From NCBI GenBank assembly GCA_913776825.1, contig CAJYPV010000027.1, positions 186,001 through 250,000 of the forward strand: a stretch of 64,000 bases of DNA. The letters run 5' to 3'. Position numbers and translations under genes: made by a program. This stretch comes from Burkholderiaceae bacterium. Lineage in GTDB: Bacteria; Pseudomonadota; Gammaproteobacteria; Burkholderiales; Burkholderiaceae_C. The notes beneath the pieces are model-generated. The model saw only the letters and a list, made by a program, of their open reading frames with translations. It searched no databases and had not been told where the DNA came from. Shown here piece after piece: positions 38,026 through 47,234 of this stretch. Within the stretch, counting starts at the first letter, position 1. Each line of letters opens with the position of its first letter.

Positions 38026-38606
38026 GCGGGCATCGGCCTGATTCCTTCCCCCGCTGGCCTTTGCGATGCGGCATCCCGGCCGCGGAGCTCGTGCGGTTGT
38101 CGGCGACCCCTGCCGCTGCGGCCGAGAAGCTGACCGCGGCGCCACACTGCCCTCCATCCACAGCCGGCGCGTCGGCCGACGCGCAAGGCATCCGCTCACT
38201 GCCCCTTGACCGCAGCGCACACAACGCGGCGCTGAGCGGCACGGTGGTCGCTCGCTCGGGATGCGACTGAAGCGCGGCGTCGGTGTTCGGTCGCCATTGA
38301 GAGTGAATCGCCCGACGGGCCGCAAACCCGAGGTGGGCGTGCGGCACTCACCGAGCCTCACATGACACGGGGCTCGCATGCCAATGGATTCGATTCATCC
38401 TCACATCGGGCGCGCCGAGCGCGCTCGACGCCCTTCGCGCCTGATGGGCAGCTCCTGGCGGTCGCACGGGCAGGGGTCGGCGCATGGCGTTCATCGGACC
38501 GGGGGCGCGGTCGTCGGCACGTCCTGCGTCGCCGAGCCAGATCCGCGCGCTCCCCACGGTGCGGCGCCGACGAGCGCATCACCCTCACGCTGAGCGAAGG
38601 AACTGG
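38026..38606. other. GntR-MFS intergenic region
   Basis: The 581 bases have several GC-rich open frames in the track, none with family features. I see no clear promoter or repeat. Confidence 0.45.
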
Positions 38607-39794
38607 ATGTCCTCCTCTTCAAAAATGCCGATCCAGGTCTGGATCCTCTCCCTCTCGTCCTTCGCCATCGGCACGGCCGAATTCGTCATCGCCGGGATCT
38701 TGAGCCAGGTCGCCGACACGCTCGGCGTGACGCCCGGGCAGGCGGGTCGCCTCATCACCGCGTATGCCCTGGCGGTGGTGATCGGCGGGCCACTGCTCAC
38801 CCTGTGGCTCGCTCGATTTCCGAAGAAGCGGGTGCTCGTCGGGCTGATGGCCCTGTTCATTGCGGGCAACCTCATCAGCGCCTTCGCCAATGACTACTCG
38901 ACCTTGCTGGTGAGCCGCGTCGTGGCCGGCGTGACGCAAGGTCCGTTCTACGGCATCGGTGCGGTGGTGGCGACCCGGCTGGTCTCCGAGAACCAGACCG
39001 GTCAAGCCGTGGGCCGGATGTTTGCCGGCTTGACCTTGGCCAACGTGCTGGGCGTGCCGGCCGGCGCCTGGATCGGCAACCGCGGGGATTGGCACGCCAC
39101 CTTTCTGGTCGTCGCGCTCCTGGGCACGATGGCCATGCTGGCCCTGGCCGTCATGCTGCCTCGGGAAGCGTCCGCGACGGTCCCCCGCGGCGAGCCGATG
39201 CGCCGTCAGCTCGCCGCGTTCAAGGAGCCGCAGTTGCTGGCCAGTCTGGCCATCACCACCCTGGGTTGGGTGGGGTTCATGACCTTCTATGGCTACATCG
39301 GACCGATCGCCGAGCATGTGGCGGGCTTTGATCGAGGCGAGCTCAGCGGCGTGCTGGTCGTGGTGGGCCTGGGACTCGTCGTGGGCAATGCGCTGGGCGG
39401 ACGCACCGCCGATGCCAGCCTGCGCGGATCGCTGATCGGCTGGCCGGTCGCGATGATCGCCGCCCTGCTCGCGGCGGGCTGGCTCGCGCCCTACAAATGG
39501 GCCTTCCTCGCAGCGGCGTTCGTCTTCGGCGTCACCTCGTTCGCGAATGTGCCCTCGCTGCAGATGCGGGTGATGAAGTACGGCCAGGCGGCGCCGGAGC
39601 TGGCCGCCACGGCCAACATCTCGGCCTTCAATATTGCCAACGCGCTGGGCGGTGTCATTGGCGGCGCGGTCATCGACAGCTCGCTCGGAGAGGCAGCGAT
39701 TCCGTTTGCCGCCACCCTCGTGCCGATGCTGGCGCTCCTGTTCATCGTGAGCCAGGAGTGGCGTCGTTCATCCCCCTCCGGCATGGCCCGTTGA
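38607..39794 (+). CDS. MFS transporter, DHA1 family (AraJ-like)
   Basis: The protein has 395 residues from the ATG at 38607, behind GAAGGAACTGG; the track start at 38484 is not supported. It has twelve predicted helices. The start PIQVWILSLSSFAIGTAEFV and the motif ITAYALAVVIGGPLLTLWLARFPKKRVL are typical of the DHA1 AraJ/purine efflux group. It would export sugars or small drugs. Its role relative to the glucarate operon is unclear. Confidence 0.85.
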   Translation: MSSSSKMPIQVWILSLSSFAIGTAEFVIAGILSQVADTLGVTPGQAGRLITAYALAVVIGGPLLTLWLARFPKKRVLVGLMALFIAGNLISAFANDYSTLLVSRVVAGVTQGPFYGIGAVVATRLVSENQTGQAVGRMFAGLTLANVLGVPAGAWIGNRGDWHATFLVVALLGTMAMLALAVMLPREASATVPRGEPMRRQLAAFKEPQLLASLAITTLGWVGFMTFYGYIGPIAEHVAGFDRGELSGVLVVVGLGLVVGNALGGRTADASLRGSLIGWPVAMIAALLAAGWLAPYKWAFLAAAFVFGVTSFANVPSLQMRVMKYGQAAPELAATANISAFNIANALGGVIGGAVIDSSLGEAAIPFAATLVPMLALLFIVSQEWRRSSPSGMAR

Positions 39795-39851
39795 TCGGCG
39801 GGAGATCCGCCGATCGGCCCGCCGTGCAGCGCGGGCCCGGTGAATTTGATG

Positions 39852-39885
39852 GATGGCCTCCCTCCATCGAGGAGGGGGGCGCATC
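39852..39885 (+). terminator. Stem-loop after the MFS gene
   Basis: GCCTCCCTCC-ATCGA-GGAGGGGGGC gives a 10-base stem (one G-U), extended by GATG/CATC. There is no T-run, so it may be a weak or Rho-assisted terminator. Apart from this and the promoter at 39979, the 39795-40146 interval is empty. Confidence 0.45.
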
Positions 39886-39978
39886 GCACCACAAGGCGGC
39901 TTGCGCCCGCCTGGCATGGGTCCGTTCGGCCTATCGCCATGCACCCAGGCGTTTACCCTGAGCGCTGAACCTTCCGGC

Positions 39979-40017
39979 TTGTCAGTGCTTTCGATGCACT
40001 TGTATGATGACTGACAA
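39979..40017 (+). promoter_or_regulatory. Promoter and inverted-repeat operator of the glucarate operon
   Basis: TTGTCA (39979-39984), an 18-base spacer and TATGAT (40003-40008) form a strong sigma70 promoter. Perfect 8-base inverted arms TTGTCAGT (39979-39986) and ACTGACAA (40010-40017) bracket it, one covering the -35 and one just after the -10. A dimeric regulator bound to both would block the promoter. The GntR/FCD protein at 37273 is the candidate. Confidence 0.65.
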
Positions 40018-40146
40018 CAAGGCCGCCAGCCCGGGGTGAGCCCGTCGTCGGATCGCTCCGAAGGCGTGTCACCCCAGGACAAGAGCGACCGACCCACCGA
40101 CCCGGTGACCCGGCCCCAGGCCGACCCCGCCACGGAGACAAGGTTC

Positions 40147-41127
40147 ATGCATTCCTCTCTCATTCGTCGACTGCTGCCCCGCGTGGGCGCGGCCCTGCTG
40201 ACCGCCGGTCTGGCGCTGTCCGCTCACGCTTTCCCTGACAAGCCGGTCACGCTGCTGGTGCCGTTCCCGCCGGGCGGCTCCACCGACAGCCTGGCCCGCG
40301 CCATGGGCGCCAAGCTGCAGGAAAAATGGGGCCAGACGGTCATCGTCGACAACAAGCCCGGCGCGACCGGCACCCTGGGCACCGCCCAGGTCAAGCGGTC
40401 GGCGCCAGACGGCTACACGCTGCTGGTGTCCTCGCTGGGCCCGTTCGTCATCGCGCCGCATCTGCTGAAGGCCGTCCAGTACGACGCGCTCAAGGACATC
40501 GATCTGCTGACCGTGGCGGTGCAGGCGCCCAATGTGCTGGTCGTGCCGGCCGCGTCGCCGCTGAAGTCGGTGCAGGACGTGGTGGATTCGCTCAAGAAGC
40601 AGCCTGAGAAGCTGACCTTCGCCTCGTCGGGCAACGGCTCGTCCGATCACCTGACGGCCGAGCTGTTCTGGCTGCAGACCGGCACCACCGGCCTGCATGT
40701 GCCCTACAAGGGCGGCGCGCCCGCGATCAGCGATCTGCTGGGCGGGCAGGTGGATGCGTCGTTCCAGAACGTGAATGCGGTGCTCTCGCACATCCAGGCC
40801 GGCAAGCTGCGGGCGCTGGCGGTGACGGGGGACAAGCGCTCCCCGGTGCTGCCGTCGGTGCCGACGCTGTCGGAGTCCGGCATCAAGGGCGCGGATGTGT
40901 ATTCCTGGCAAGGCGTCGCGGTGCCGAAGGGCCTGCCGCCCGCGCTGCGCACCCAGATCCATCAGGCGCTGGTGGCGGCGCTGCAGGATCCGTCGGTCAA
41001 ACACAAGTTCGCGGAGATCGGCATCGAGACCGTGGCCAATACGCCCGAGCAGGCGCAGGCTTTCCAGAAGACGGAGTTCGCCCGCTGGAAGCAGGTCATC
41101 GAGACTCGAAAGATCACGGCGGACTAG
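40147..41127 (+). CDS. Bug-type TTT periplasmic binding protein 1
   Basis: The protein has 326 residues from the ATG at 40147; the track start is earlier. Signal peptide LLPRVGAALLTAGLALSAHA, then FPDKPVTLLVPFPPGGSTDSLARA and NKPGATGTLGTAQV are hallmark TctC/Bug motifs, with VPYKGGAPAISDLLGGQV later. Bug proteins bind carboxylates. It is first in the glucarate operon, so glucarate or galactarate are likely ligands. No TctA/TctB membrane genes are present in the window. Confidence 0.92.
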   Translation: MHSSLIRRLLPRVGAALLTAGLALSAHAFPDKPVTLLVPFPPGGSTDSLARAMGAKLQEKWGQTVIVDNKPGATGTLGTAQVKRSAPDGYTLLVSSLGPFVIAPHLLKAVQYDALKDIDLLTVAVQAPNVLVVPAASPLKSVQDVVDSLKKQPEKLTFASSGNGSSDHLTAELFWLQTGTTGLHVPYKGGAPAISDLLGGQVDASFQNVNAVLSHIQAGKLRALAVTGDKRSPVLPSVPTLSESGIKGADVYSWQGVAVPKGLPPALRTQIHQALVAALQDPSVKHKFAEIGIETVANTPEQAQAFQKTEFARWKQVIETRKITAD

Positions 41128-41129
41128 AT

Positions 41130-41250
41130 AGGCCCCCCCCTACCGGCTGACGCCGGCCCCCCAGGGGGCGAGCTGGAGCCCGGCGGAGCCGGATCTCCGA
41201 GCTCCGCTGGGCTTGTCGGGGCGGGCCCCTCCGAGTGGGGCGGGTGGTCT
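41130..41250. repeat. GC-rich REP-like intergenic element
   Basis: A dense set of short inverted repeats lies between the first Bug gene and gudD: CCGGC-TGA-CGCCGG, GGCCCCCC-AGGGGGCG and GGGCCCCTCC-GAG-TGGGGCG. It looks like the palindromic extragenic elements scattered in many Burkholderiales genomes, from general memory. Only one copy is in this window, so repeat status is unproven. Confidence 0.4.
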
Positions 41251-41302
41251 TGGTGGCGATTGAACGTTGCAGTGCTCGGGAGGCCGAGCGGTTGGAGTGG
41301 TG

Positions 41303-42655
41303 ATGGCAGCAAGCAGTCCAGTGGTGAAGTCGGCGCGGGCGATTCCGGTGGCCGGGCGCGATGGGATGTTGATGAATCTGAGCGGGGCGCATGCGCCGTT
41401 CTTCACGCGCAATCTGCTGGTGCTGGAAGACAGCGCCGGCCATGTGGGCGTGGCAGAGATTCCCGGTGGGGAATCGATTCGGCAAACGCTCGAACAAGCC
41501 GGCGCGATGCTGGTCGGACAACCGATCGCGACCTGGAACGCGCTGCTGGCCCGCATCCGCGAGAAATTCAAATCCCTCGACAGCGGCGGACGAGGCCTGC
41601 AAACCTTCGATCTGCGCACCACCATCCATGTGCTGACCGCCGTGGAATGCGCCTTGCTCGACCTGCTCGGACAACACCTCGGCGTGCCCGTCTGCGAGCT
41701 GCTCGGCGAAGGCAAACAACGCGATTCGGTCGCGATGCTGGGCTACCTGTTCTTCGTGGGCGATCGCACCCGAACCAACCTTCCCTACCTCACACCCGAC
41801 GACGAACGCACCGCGACGTCGTCCGCCGCCGACCAATGGCTGCGCGCGCGCCACGAGGTCGCGATGACGCCCGACACCATCGTCGCCCAGGCCGAAGCCG
41901 CGCAAGCACGCTACGGCTTCAAGGACTTCAAGCTCAAAGGCGGCGTGCTGGCCGGTGAAGCCGAAGTGGACGCCGTGAAAGCGCTGAAGGCCCGCTTCCC
42001 CGAAGCCCGCGTGACGCTCGACCCGAACGGCGGCTGGATGCTGAAGGACGCCATCCGCCTGCTGCGCGATCTCGGCGATGTGCTGGCCTACGCCGAAGAC
42101 CCCTGCGGCGCGGAAGACGGCTTCTCCGGCCGCGAGGTGATGGCCGAGTTCCGCCGCGCCACCGGCCTGCCCACCGCCACCAACATGGTGGCCACCGATT
42201 GGCGTCAGCTGACCCATGCGCTCAGTCTGCAGTCGGTCGACATCCCGCTCGCCGATCCGCACTTCTGGACGATGTCCGGCGCCGTCCGCGTCGCCCAGAC
42301 CTGCCGCGACTTCGGACTGACCTGGGGCTCGCATTCCAACAACCACTTCGATGTGTCGCTGGCCATGTTCACCCATGCCGCCGCCGCCGCGCCCGGCCGG
42401 CTCACCGCCATCGACACCCACTGGATCTGGCAGGACGGCCAGTTCCTCACCCAGCAACCGCTGCAGATCATCGACGGCGAAGTGGCCGTGCCCACCGCAC
42501 CCGGCCTCGGCGTGACGCTGGACATGGACGCGGTCGAAGCCGCCCATCAGCTCTACCTCCAGCACGGCCTCGGCGCGCGCGATGACTCGATCGCGATGCA
42601 GTTCCTGATCCCCGGCTGGCGCTTCGATCCCAAGAAGCCCTGCATGGTGCGCTGA
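41303..42655 (+). CDS. gudD: Glucarate dehydratase
   Basis: The 450-residue enolase-superfamily enzyme starts at the ATG at 41303, behind GGAG. It matches E. coli GudD almost end to end: [32 protein letters not shown], the catalytic Lys in [13 protein letters not shown], metal ligands in TLDPNGGW and [10 protein letters not shown], and the catalytic His in SHSNNHFD. It dehydrates D-glucarate (and L-idarate) to 5-keto-4-deoxy-D-glucarate. It lies between two Bug genes, with garL, garR and glycerate kinase downstream. Confidence 0.96.
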   Translation: MAASSPVVKSARAIPVAGRDGMLMNLSGAHAPFFTRNLLVLEDSAGHVGVAEIPGGESIRQTLEQAGAMLVGQPIATWNALLARIREKFKSLDSGGRGLQTFDLRTTIHVLTAVECALLDLLGQHLGVPVCELLGEGKQRDSVAMLGYLFFVGDRTRTNLPYLTPDDERTATSSAADQWLRARHEVAMTPDTIVAQAEAAQARYGFKDFKLKGGVLAGEAEVDAVKALKARFPEARVTLDPNGGWMLKDAIRLLRDLGDVLAYAEDPCGAEDGFSGREVMAEFRRATGLPTATNMVATDWRQLTHALSLQSVDIPLADPHFWTMSGAVRVAQTCRDFGLTWGSHSNNHFDVSLAMFTHAAAAAPGRLTAIDTHWIWQDGQFLTQQPLQIIDGEVAVPTAPGLGVTLDMDAVEAAHQLYLQHGLGARDDSIAMQFLIPGWRFDPKKPCMVR

Positions 42656-42667
42656 GGTCACCCCATC

Positions 42668-42725
42668 GCCCGGCACCACGCCGGGCTTCCCGATTTCTCG
42701 ATTTCCTCGATTTCCCCGATTTCCC
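42668..42725 (+). repeat. Hairpin followed by four tandem CGATTTC repeats
   Basis: GCCCGGC-ACCAC-GCCGGGC (42668-42686) is a perfect 7-base stem. It is followed by four imperfect tandem units, CGATTTCT, CGATTTCCT, CGATTTCCC and CGATTTCCC (42691-42725). The pyrimidine-rich strand after the hairpin may act as a partial terminator between gudD and the second Bug gene. Confidence 0.65.
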
Positions 42726-42842
42726 ACACGAGACATGAGAGGCGCCGCAGGACGGCGCCCCACCGAGCCGCACGGCGCGCAGGCGCGACGCAGCGGTCGG
42801 GCGTCTCCCCATCCCCCCGATCCACCCCCGGAGAGAGACAAG

Positions 42843-43823
42843 ATGCGAATTCAACGACGACACCTCGCCCTGGCCGCCACGGCCGCCGCCGCGCTCGGCG
42901 CACTGCCGCTGTCCGCCCTGGCGCAGACCGCTGCCTGGCCCACCAAGCCGGTGCGGCTGGTGGTGCCCTACACGCCGGGCGGTTCCTCGGACATCATTGC
43001 CCGCGCGATCGGCCCTCTGCTGTCCGAGGCGCTGAAGCAGCCGGTCATCATCGAGAACAAGGCCGGCGCGAGCGGCAACATGGGCGCCGACATGGTCGCC
43101 AAGTCCACCGACGACCACACCCTGCTGCTGTGCGATGTGACGGCGCTGGCGATCAGCCCGTCGGTCTATCCGAAGCTGCCCTTCAATCCGTCCAAGGACC
43201 TGAAGGGCGTGGCGATGCTGGCCTATTCGCCGCACATGCTGGTGGTGCATCCCTCGGTGCAGGCCAACAATCTGAAGGAGCTGGTCGCGCTGTCCAAGAC
43301 CAGCAAGATCGATTTCGCGGTGACCGCCATGGGCAGCGCCCCGCATCTGGCCGGGCTGGCCGTGGCCGGCGCGACCGGCGCGAAGTGGGAATACATCCCC
43401 TACAAGGGCGGCTCGCAGGCGGTCACGGACACCATCGCCGGTCAGACGCAGGTGCTGATGAACGGCATGCTGGCCACGCTGCCCTTCGTGCAGAACGGCA
43501 AGCTGAAGGTGCTGGGCGTGAGCAAGTCCACCCGCGTGCCGCTGCTGCCCAATGTGCCGACGATCGCGGAGCAGGGCGCGCCCGGCTTCGAATCCGGCAC
43601 CTGGCAAGGCGTGCTCGCCCCCGCCAGCCTGCCCGCTGCGGCCCAGGCGAAGCTGTCCGCCGAGCTGATCCGCATCATCCGCATGCCCGACCTGCGCGCC
43701 CGTCTGGCCTCGCAGGGCGCCGAGGTCTTCACCATGAACCCGACCGAGTTCAGCACCTTCTTCGAGAAGGAGCGCAAGAATTGGCTGAATGTGGTGACCA
43801 AGAACAACATCAAGCTCGACTGA
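42843..43823 (+). CDS. Bug-type TTT periplasmic binding protein 2
   Basis: The protein has 326 residues from the ATG at 42843, behind CGGAGAGAGACAAG; the track's upstream codons are not used. Signal peptide LALAATAAAALGALPLSALAQ, then PTKPVRLVVPYTPGGSSDII and IIENKAGASGNMGADMV define the Bug fold. It resembles the first Bug protein in layout but differs in sequence, so the two may bind different aldarates (glucarate versus galactarate). It lies between gudD and garL in the same direction. Confidence 0.92.
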   Translation: MRIQRRHLALAATAAAALGALPLSALAQTAAWPTKPVRLVVPYTPGGSSDIIARAIGPLLSEALKQPVIIENKAGASGNMGADMVAKSTDDHTLLLCDVTALAISPSVYPKLPFNPSKDLKGVAMLAYSPHMLVVHPSVQANNLKELVALSKTSKIDFAVTAMGSAPHLAGLAVAGATGAKWEYIPYKGGSQAVTDTIAGQTQVLMNGMLATLPFVQNGKLKVLGVSKSTRVPLLPNVPTIAEQGAPGFESGTWQGVLAPASLPAAAQAKLSAELIRIIRMPDLRARLASQGAEVFTMNPTEFSTFFEKERKNWLNVVTKNNIKLD

Positions 43824-43949
43824 TCCCGGACGACACCGCGCCGTGTCGGCCGGTCGAGCTGCCTCGCTCGACCGACCGGTCCCGATCCCATCGCGCGCTG
43901 GCGATGGGGACGGGCCCGGCGCCCTTCACCGCTCCTGAAAGACCCCGCC

Positions 43950-44732
43950 ATGACCACACCGACCACGCCTTACTGCAGCTTCCCCAACTCGCTGCGCCAG
44001 CGCCTGCTGGCCGGAGAAACCCTGCTCGGCTGCTGGTGCTCGCTGGCCAATCCGATCACGACCGAGGTGCTGGGCGTGGCCGGTTTCGACTGGCTGCTGC
44101 TGGACGGTGAGCACTCGCCCAACGATGTGGTGAGCTTCATCCCGCAGTTGATGGCGCTCAAGGACAGCGTGAGCGCGCCGGTGGTCCGTCCTTCCAGCAA
44201 CAACCCGGTCGAGATCAAGCGGCTGCTGGATGCGGGCTTCTCCAATCTGCTGATTCCCTTCGTGGAGACCGCCGAGCAGGCCGCGCTGGCCGTTGGCGCG
44301 ACCCGCTATCCGCCGCAGGGCTTCCGCGGCGTGTCGGTGGCCCAGCGCAACAACCGCTACGGCACCGTGCCCGGCTACTTCCAGGGCATCAACGAGCAAC
44401 TGTGCGTGATCGTGCAGATCGAAAGCCCCGCCGGCGTGGCGGCGGTGAGCGAGATCGCCGCAATCGACGGCGTGGATGCGGTCTTCATCGGCCCGTCCGA
44501 CCTGGCCGCCGGTTACGGCCATCTGGGCAACCCGGCGCATCCGGACGTGCAGGCCGCCATGACCACGATCTTCGACGCCTGCAAGGCCGCGGGCACACCC
44601 GTCGGCATCCTGGCGCCGGTCGAAGCGGACGCGCGCCGCTACATGGCGATGGGCGCGACCTTCGTGGCCGTCGGCAGCGATCTGGGCCTGTTCCGCCAGG
44701 CCACGCAGGCGCTGCGCGACAAGTTCCGCTGA
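43950..44732 (+). CDS. garL: 5-Keto-4-deoxy-D-glucarate aldolase
   Basis: The 260-residue class II aldolase of the HpcH/GarL family closely follows E. coli Gar[21 protein letters not shown], the catalytic His in DGEHSPND, metal ligands in VQIESPAG and [10 protein letters not shown], and [20 protein letters not shown]. It splits 5-keto-4-deoxy-glucarate to pyruvate and tartronate semialdehyde. It sits upstream of garR, which uses the second product. Confidence 0.96.
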   Translation: MTTPTTPYCSFPNSLRQRLLAGETLLGCWCSLANPITTEVLGVAGFDWLLLDGEHSPNDVVSFIPQLMALKDSVSAPVVRPSSNNPVEIKRLLDAGFSNLLIPFVETAEQAALAVGATRYPPQGFRGVSVAQRNNRYGTVPGYFQGINEQLCVIVQIESPAGVAAVSEIAAIDGVDAVFIGPSDLAAGYGHLGNPAHPDVQAAMTTIFDACKAAGTPVGILAPVEADARRYMAMGATFVAVGSDLGLFRQATQALRDKFR

Positions 44733-44789
44733 GCCGCGCCGGCCCACCTTCTTCATTCCCTTCAGTTCAGCAGTGAAAGAGAGCAAGTC

Positions 44790-45686
44790 ATGAGCATCAA
44801 GATCGGTTTCATCGGACTCGGCATCATGGGCGCGCCGATGGCGGTCCGACTGGCCGCAGGCGGTCACAGCCTGTTCGTCCACACCCGCAGCCAGGTGCGT
44901 GACGAGGCCAAGGCCGCCGGCGCGACGCTGTGCGCCAATGCCACCGAAGTCGCGCAGAAGGCCGACGTGATCTTCACCATGGTGCCCGACACGCCCGATG
45001 TGGAGCGGGTGCTGTTCGGCGAAGGCGGCGTGGCCGCCGGCCTGTCCAAGGGCAAGACCGTGGTGGACATGAGCTCCATCTCGCCGATGGCCACCAAGGA
45101 GATTGCCCAACGCATCCAGGCCCTGGGCGCGGACTGGCTGGATGCGCCGGTCTCGGGCGGCGAAGTCGGCGCCAAGGCCGGCACGCTGACGATCATGGTC
45201 GGCGGCGAGCAGGCCGTGTTCGACCGCATCAAGCCGCTGTTCGAGCTGATGGGCAAGAACATCACGCTCGTGGGCGGCGCGGGCGCCGGCCAGACCTGCA
45301 AGGTGGCCAACCAGATCATCGTCGCGCTGAACATCGCCGCAGTCAGCGAAGCGCTGGTGTTCGCCTCCAAGGCAGGTGCCGATCCGGCCAAGGTGCGTGA
45401 AGCGCTGATGGGTGGTTTCGCCTCCAGCCGCATCCTGGAAGTGCATGGCGAGCGCATGATCAAGCGCACCTTCAATCCCGGCTTCCGCATCGCGCTGCAT
45501 CAGAAGGATCTGAACCTGGCCCTGCAAAGCGCCAAGGCGATGAGCCTGGCCCTGCCCAACACCGCCAACACCGCGCAGCTGATGCAGACGGCGGCGGCCC
45601 AGGGCTGGGACCAGCTGGACCACTCCGCGCTGGTGCGTGCCATCGAATTGATGGGGCATCATGAACTGGGCGACGATGCGGCCTGA
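44790..45686 (+). CDS. garR: Tartronate semialdehyde reductase (2-hydroxy-3-oxopropionate reductase)
   Basis: The 298-residue beta-hydroxyacid dehydrogenase has Rossmann motif GFIGLGIMGAPMA, substrate motif DAPVSGGEVGAKAGTLTIM and catalytic Lys in GQTCKVANQ. It reduces tartronate semialdehyde to D-glycerate. It starts 57 bases after garL with a leader containing GAAAGAGAG. Confidence 0.94.
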   Translation: MSIKIGFIGLGIMGAPMAVRLAAGGHSLFVHTRSQVRDEAKAAGATLCANATEVAQKADVIFTMVPDTPDVERVLFGEGGVAAGLSKGKTVVDMSSISPMATKEIAQRIQALGADWLDAPVSGGEVGAKAGTLTIMVGGEQAVFDRIKPLFELMGKNITLVGGAGAGQTCKVANQIIVALNIAAVSEALVFASKAGADPAKVREALMGGFASSRILEVHGERMIKRTFNPGFRIALHQKDLNLALQSAKAMSLALPNTANTAQLMQTAAAQGWDQLDHSALVRAIELMGHHELGDDAA

Positions 45687-45743
45687 TCACGGCTGACGTC
45701 GTCATTCCTTTGCCTTGCCTTTGCTCTTGCTCCTTGCGCGCCC

Positions 45744-47045
45744 ATGAACCAGGCCCTGCTGCTCGATGATCCCCGCGCGCTGCTGCGCCACCTCTATGAC
45801 GTGGCGGTGGCGCGCGCGCTGCCAGGCCAGATCCTGGCGGATCACCTGCCCCCGCCGCCGCGGGGCCGCACCCTGGTGCTGGGCGCGGGCAAGGGCGGGG
45901 GATCGATGGCTCAGGCGCTGGAAGCCGCCTGGCCGGCCGAGGCGCCGTTGTCGGGCCTGGTGATCACCCGCTATGGCCATCTGCCGCCGGACTACCAGCC
46001 GCAACGGCTGACGTTGGTGGAAGCCGCCCATCCGGTGCCGGACGCGGCGGGCGAGCGTGCCGCCGCGCGCATGCTGCAACTGGTGAAGGACTTCGGCCTG
46101 ACGGCGGACGATCAGGTCATCTGCCTGATTTCCGGGGGCGGATCGGCGCTGCTCTCGCTGCCCGCGCCCGGTCTGACGCTGGCCGACAAGCAGGCGATCA
46201 ACCGGGCGCTGCTGGCCAGCGGCGCAGGCATCGCCGAGATGAACTGCGTGCGCAAGCACCTGTCGGCGATCAAGGGCGGCCGGCTGGCCGCCGCCTGCTC
46301 ACCGGCCCGGGTGCTGACGCTGATGATTTCGGATGTGCCGGGCGACGATCCGGCCGTCATCGCCTCCGGCCCAACCGTGCCGGACGCCACCACCTGCGCC
46401 GACGCGCTGGCCATCTGCCAGCGCTACGGCATCGCTCTGCCTGAGATCGCCCGGGACGCCCTGGCGCGCGGCGATTGGGAAACCCCCAAGCCCGGCGACG
46501 CCTGCTTCGACGGACATGACCAGCGCATCATCGCGGCCCCACGCCAAAGCCTGCAGGCGGCGGCCGAGGCGGCCCGGGCGATGGGCCTGACCACCCATGT
46601 GCTGTCCGATGAGATCGAAGGCGAATCGCGGGATGTCGGCCGGGTGCATGCGGCGCTGGCGCGCGCCGTGGCGCGTCATGGCGAGCCGTTCGCGAAACCC
46701 TGCCTGATCCTGTCCGGCGGCGAAACCGCCGTGACCCTGAAACCCCATCCCGGCCGAGGCGGTCGGGCCGGCGAGTTCCTGCTCGGCTGCGCGCTGGCGC
46801 TGGACGGTCAGCCCGGCGTCTGGGCGCTGGCCGCCGACACCGACGGCATCGACGGCGTCGAGGACAACGCCGGCGGCTTCATCGCGCCGGACAGCCTGGC
46901 CCGCGCCCGCGCGCTGGGACTGAAGCCGGCCGAGCTGCTGGCCGCCAACAACGGCTATGCGTTCTTCGAGGCGCTGGGCGATCTGATCGTGACCGGGCCG
47001 ACGCAGACCAACGTCAACGATTTCCGCGCGCTGCTGATTCGCTGA
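45744..47045 (+). CDS. ttuD: Glycerate 2-kinase (MOFRL/TtuD type)
   Basis: The 433-residue protein belongs to the GckA/TtuD family: VLGAGKGGGSMAQALE near the N-terminus, CLISGGGSALLSLPAPG, LSAIKGGRLA, then the C-terminal MOFRL domain with SGGETAVTLK and DTDGIDGVEDNAGGF. It phosphorylates D-glycerate to 2-phosphoglycerate, feeding glycolysis. It completes the four-step glucarate pathway of the operon, 57 bases after garR. Confidence 0.92.
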   Translation: MNQALLLDDPRALLRHLYDVAVARALPGQILADHLPPPPRGRTLVLGAGKGGGSMAQALEAAWPAEAPLSGLVITRYGHLPPDYQPQRLTLVEAAHPVPDAAGERAAARMLQLVKDFGLTADDQVICLISGGGSALLSLPAPGLTLADKQAINRALLASGAGIAEMNCVRKHLSAIKGGRLAAACSPARVLTLMISDVPGDDPAVIASGPTVPDATTCADALAICQRYGIALPEIARDALARGDWETPKPGDACFDGHDQRIIAAPRQSLQAAAEAARAMGLTTHVLSDEIEGESRDVGRVHAALARAVARHGEPFAKPCLILSGGETAVTLKPHPGRGGRAGEFLLGCALALDGQPGVWALAADTDGIDGVEDNAGGFIAPDSLARARALGLKPAELLAANNGYAFFEALGDLIVTGPTQTNVNDFRALLIR

Positions 47046-47166
47046 GCGCGGCGGCACGTCGTCCATGCCCATGGACGATGGCCCGAACGAGCCAGTCGGC
47101 GACCCGGTCGCCCCCGGGCACCCTAACCGTATCAATTTGAAACGGCCGCGGTCGGCGCTGCGGTTG

Positions 47167-47180
47167 TTGACCTCACTCAA
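47167..47180. promoter_or_regulatory. FNR/DNR-type box upstream of the Crp/Fnr gene
   Basis: TTGACCTCACTCAA keeps the TTGA-N6-TCAA core of FNR/DNR sites. It lies 55 bases before the GTG of a Crp/Fnr-family regulator, which suggests autoregulation or control by another Fnr-like protein. Confidence 0.45.
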
Positions 47181-47234
47181 ACTGCCGACGCGGCCGCGAC
47201 GCGACATTGCGCTTTTGGTTTCTCCGTTCGCGCC

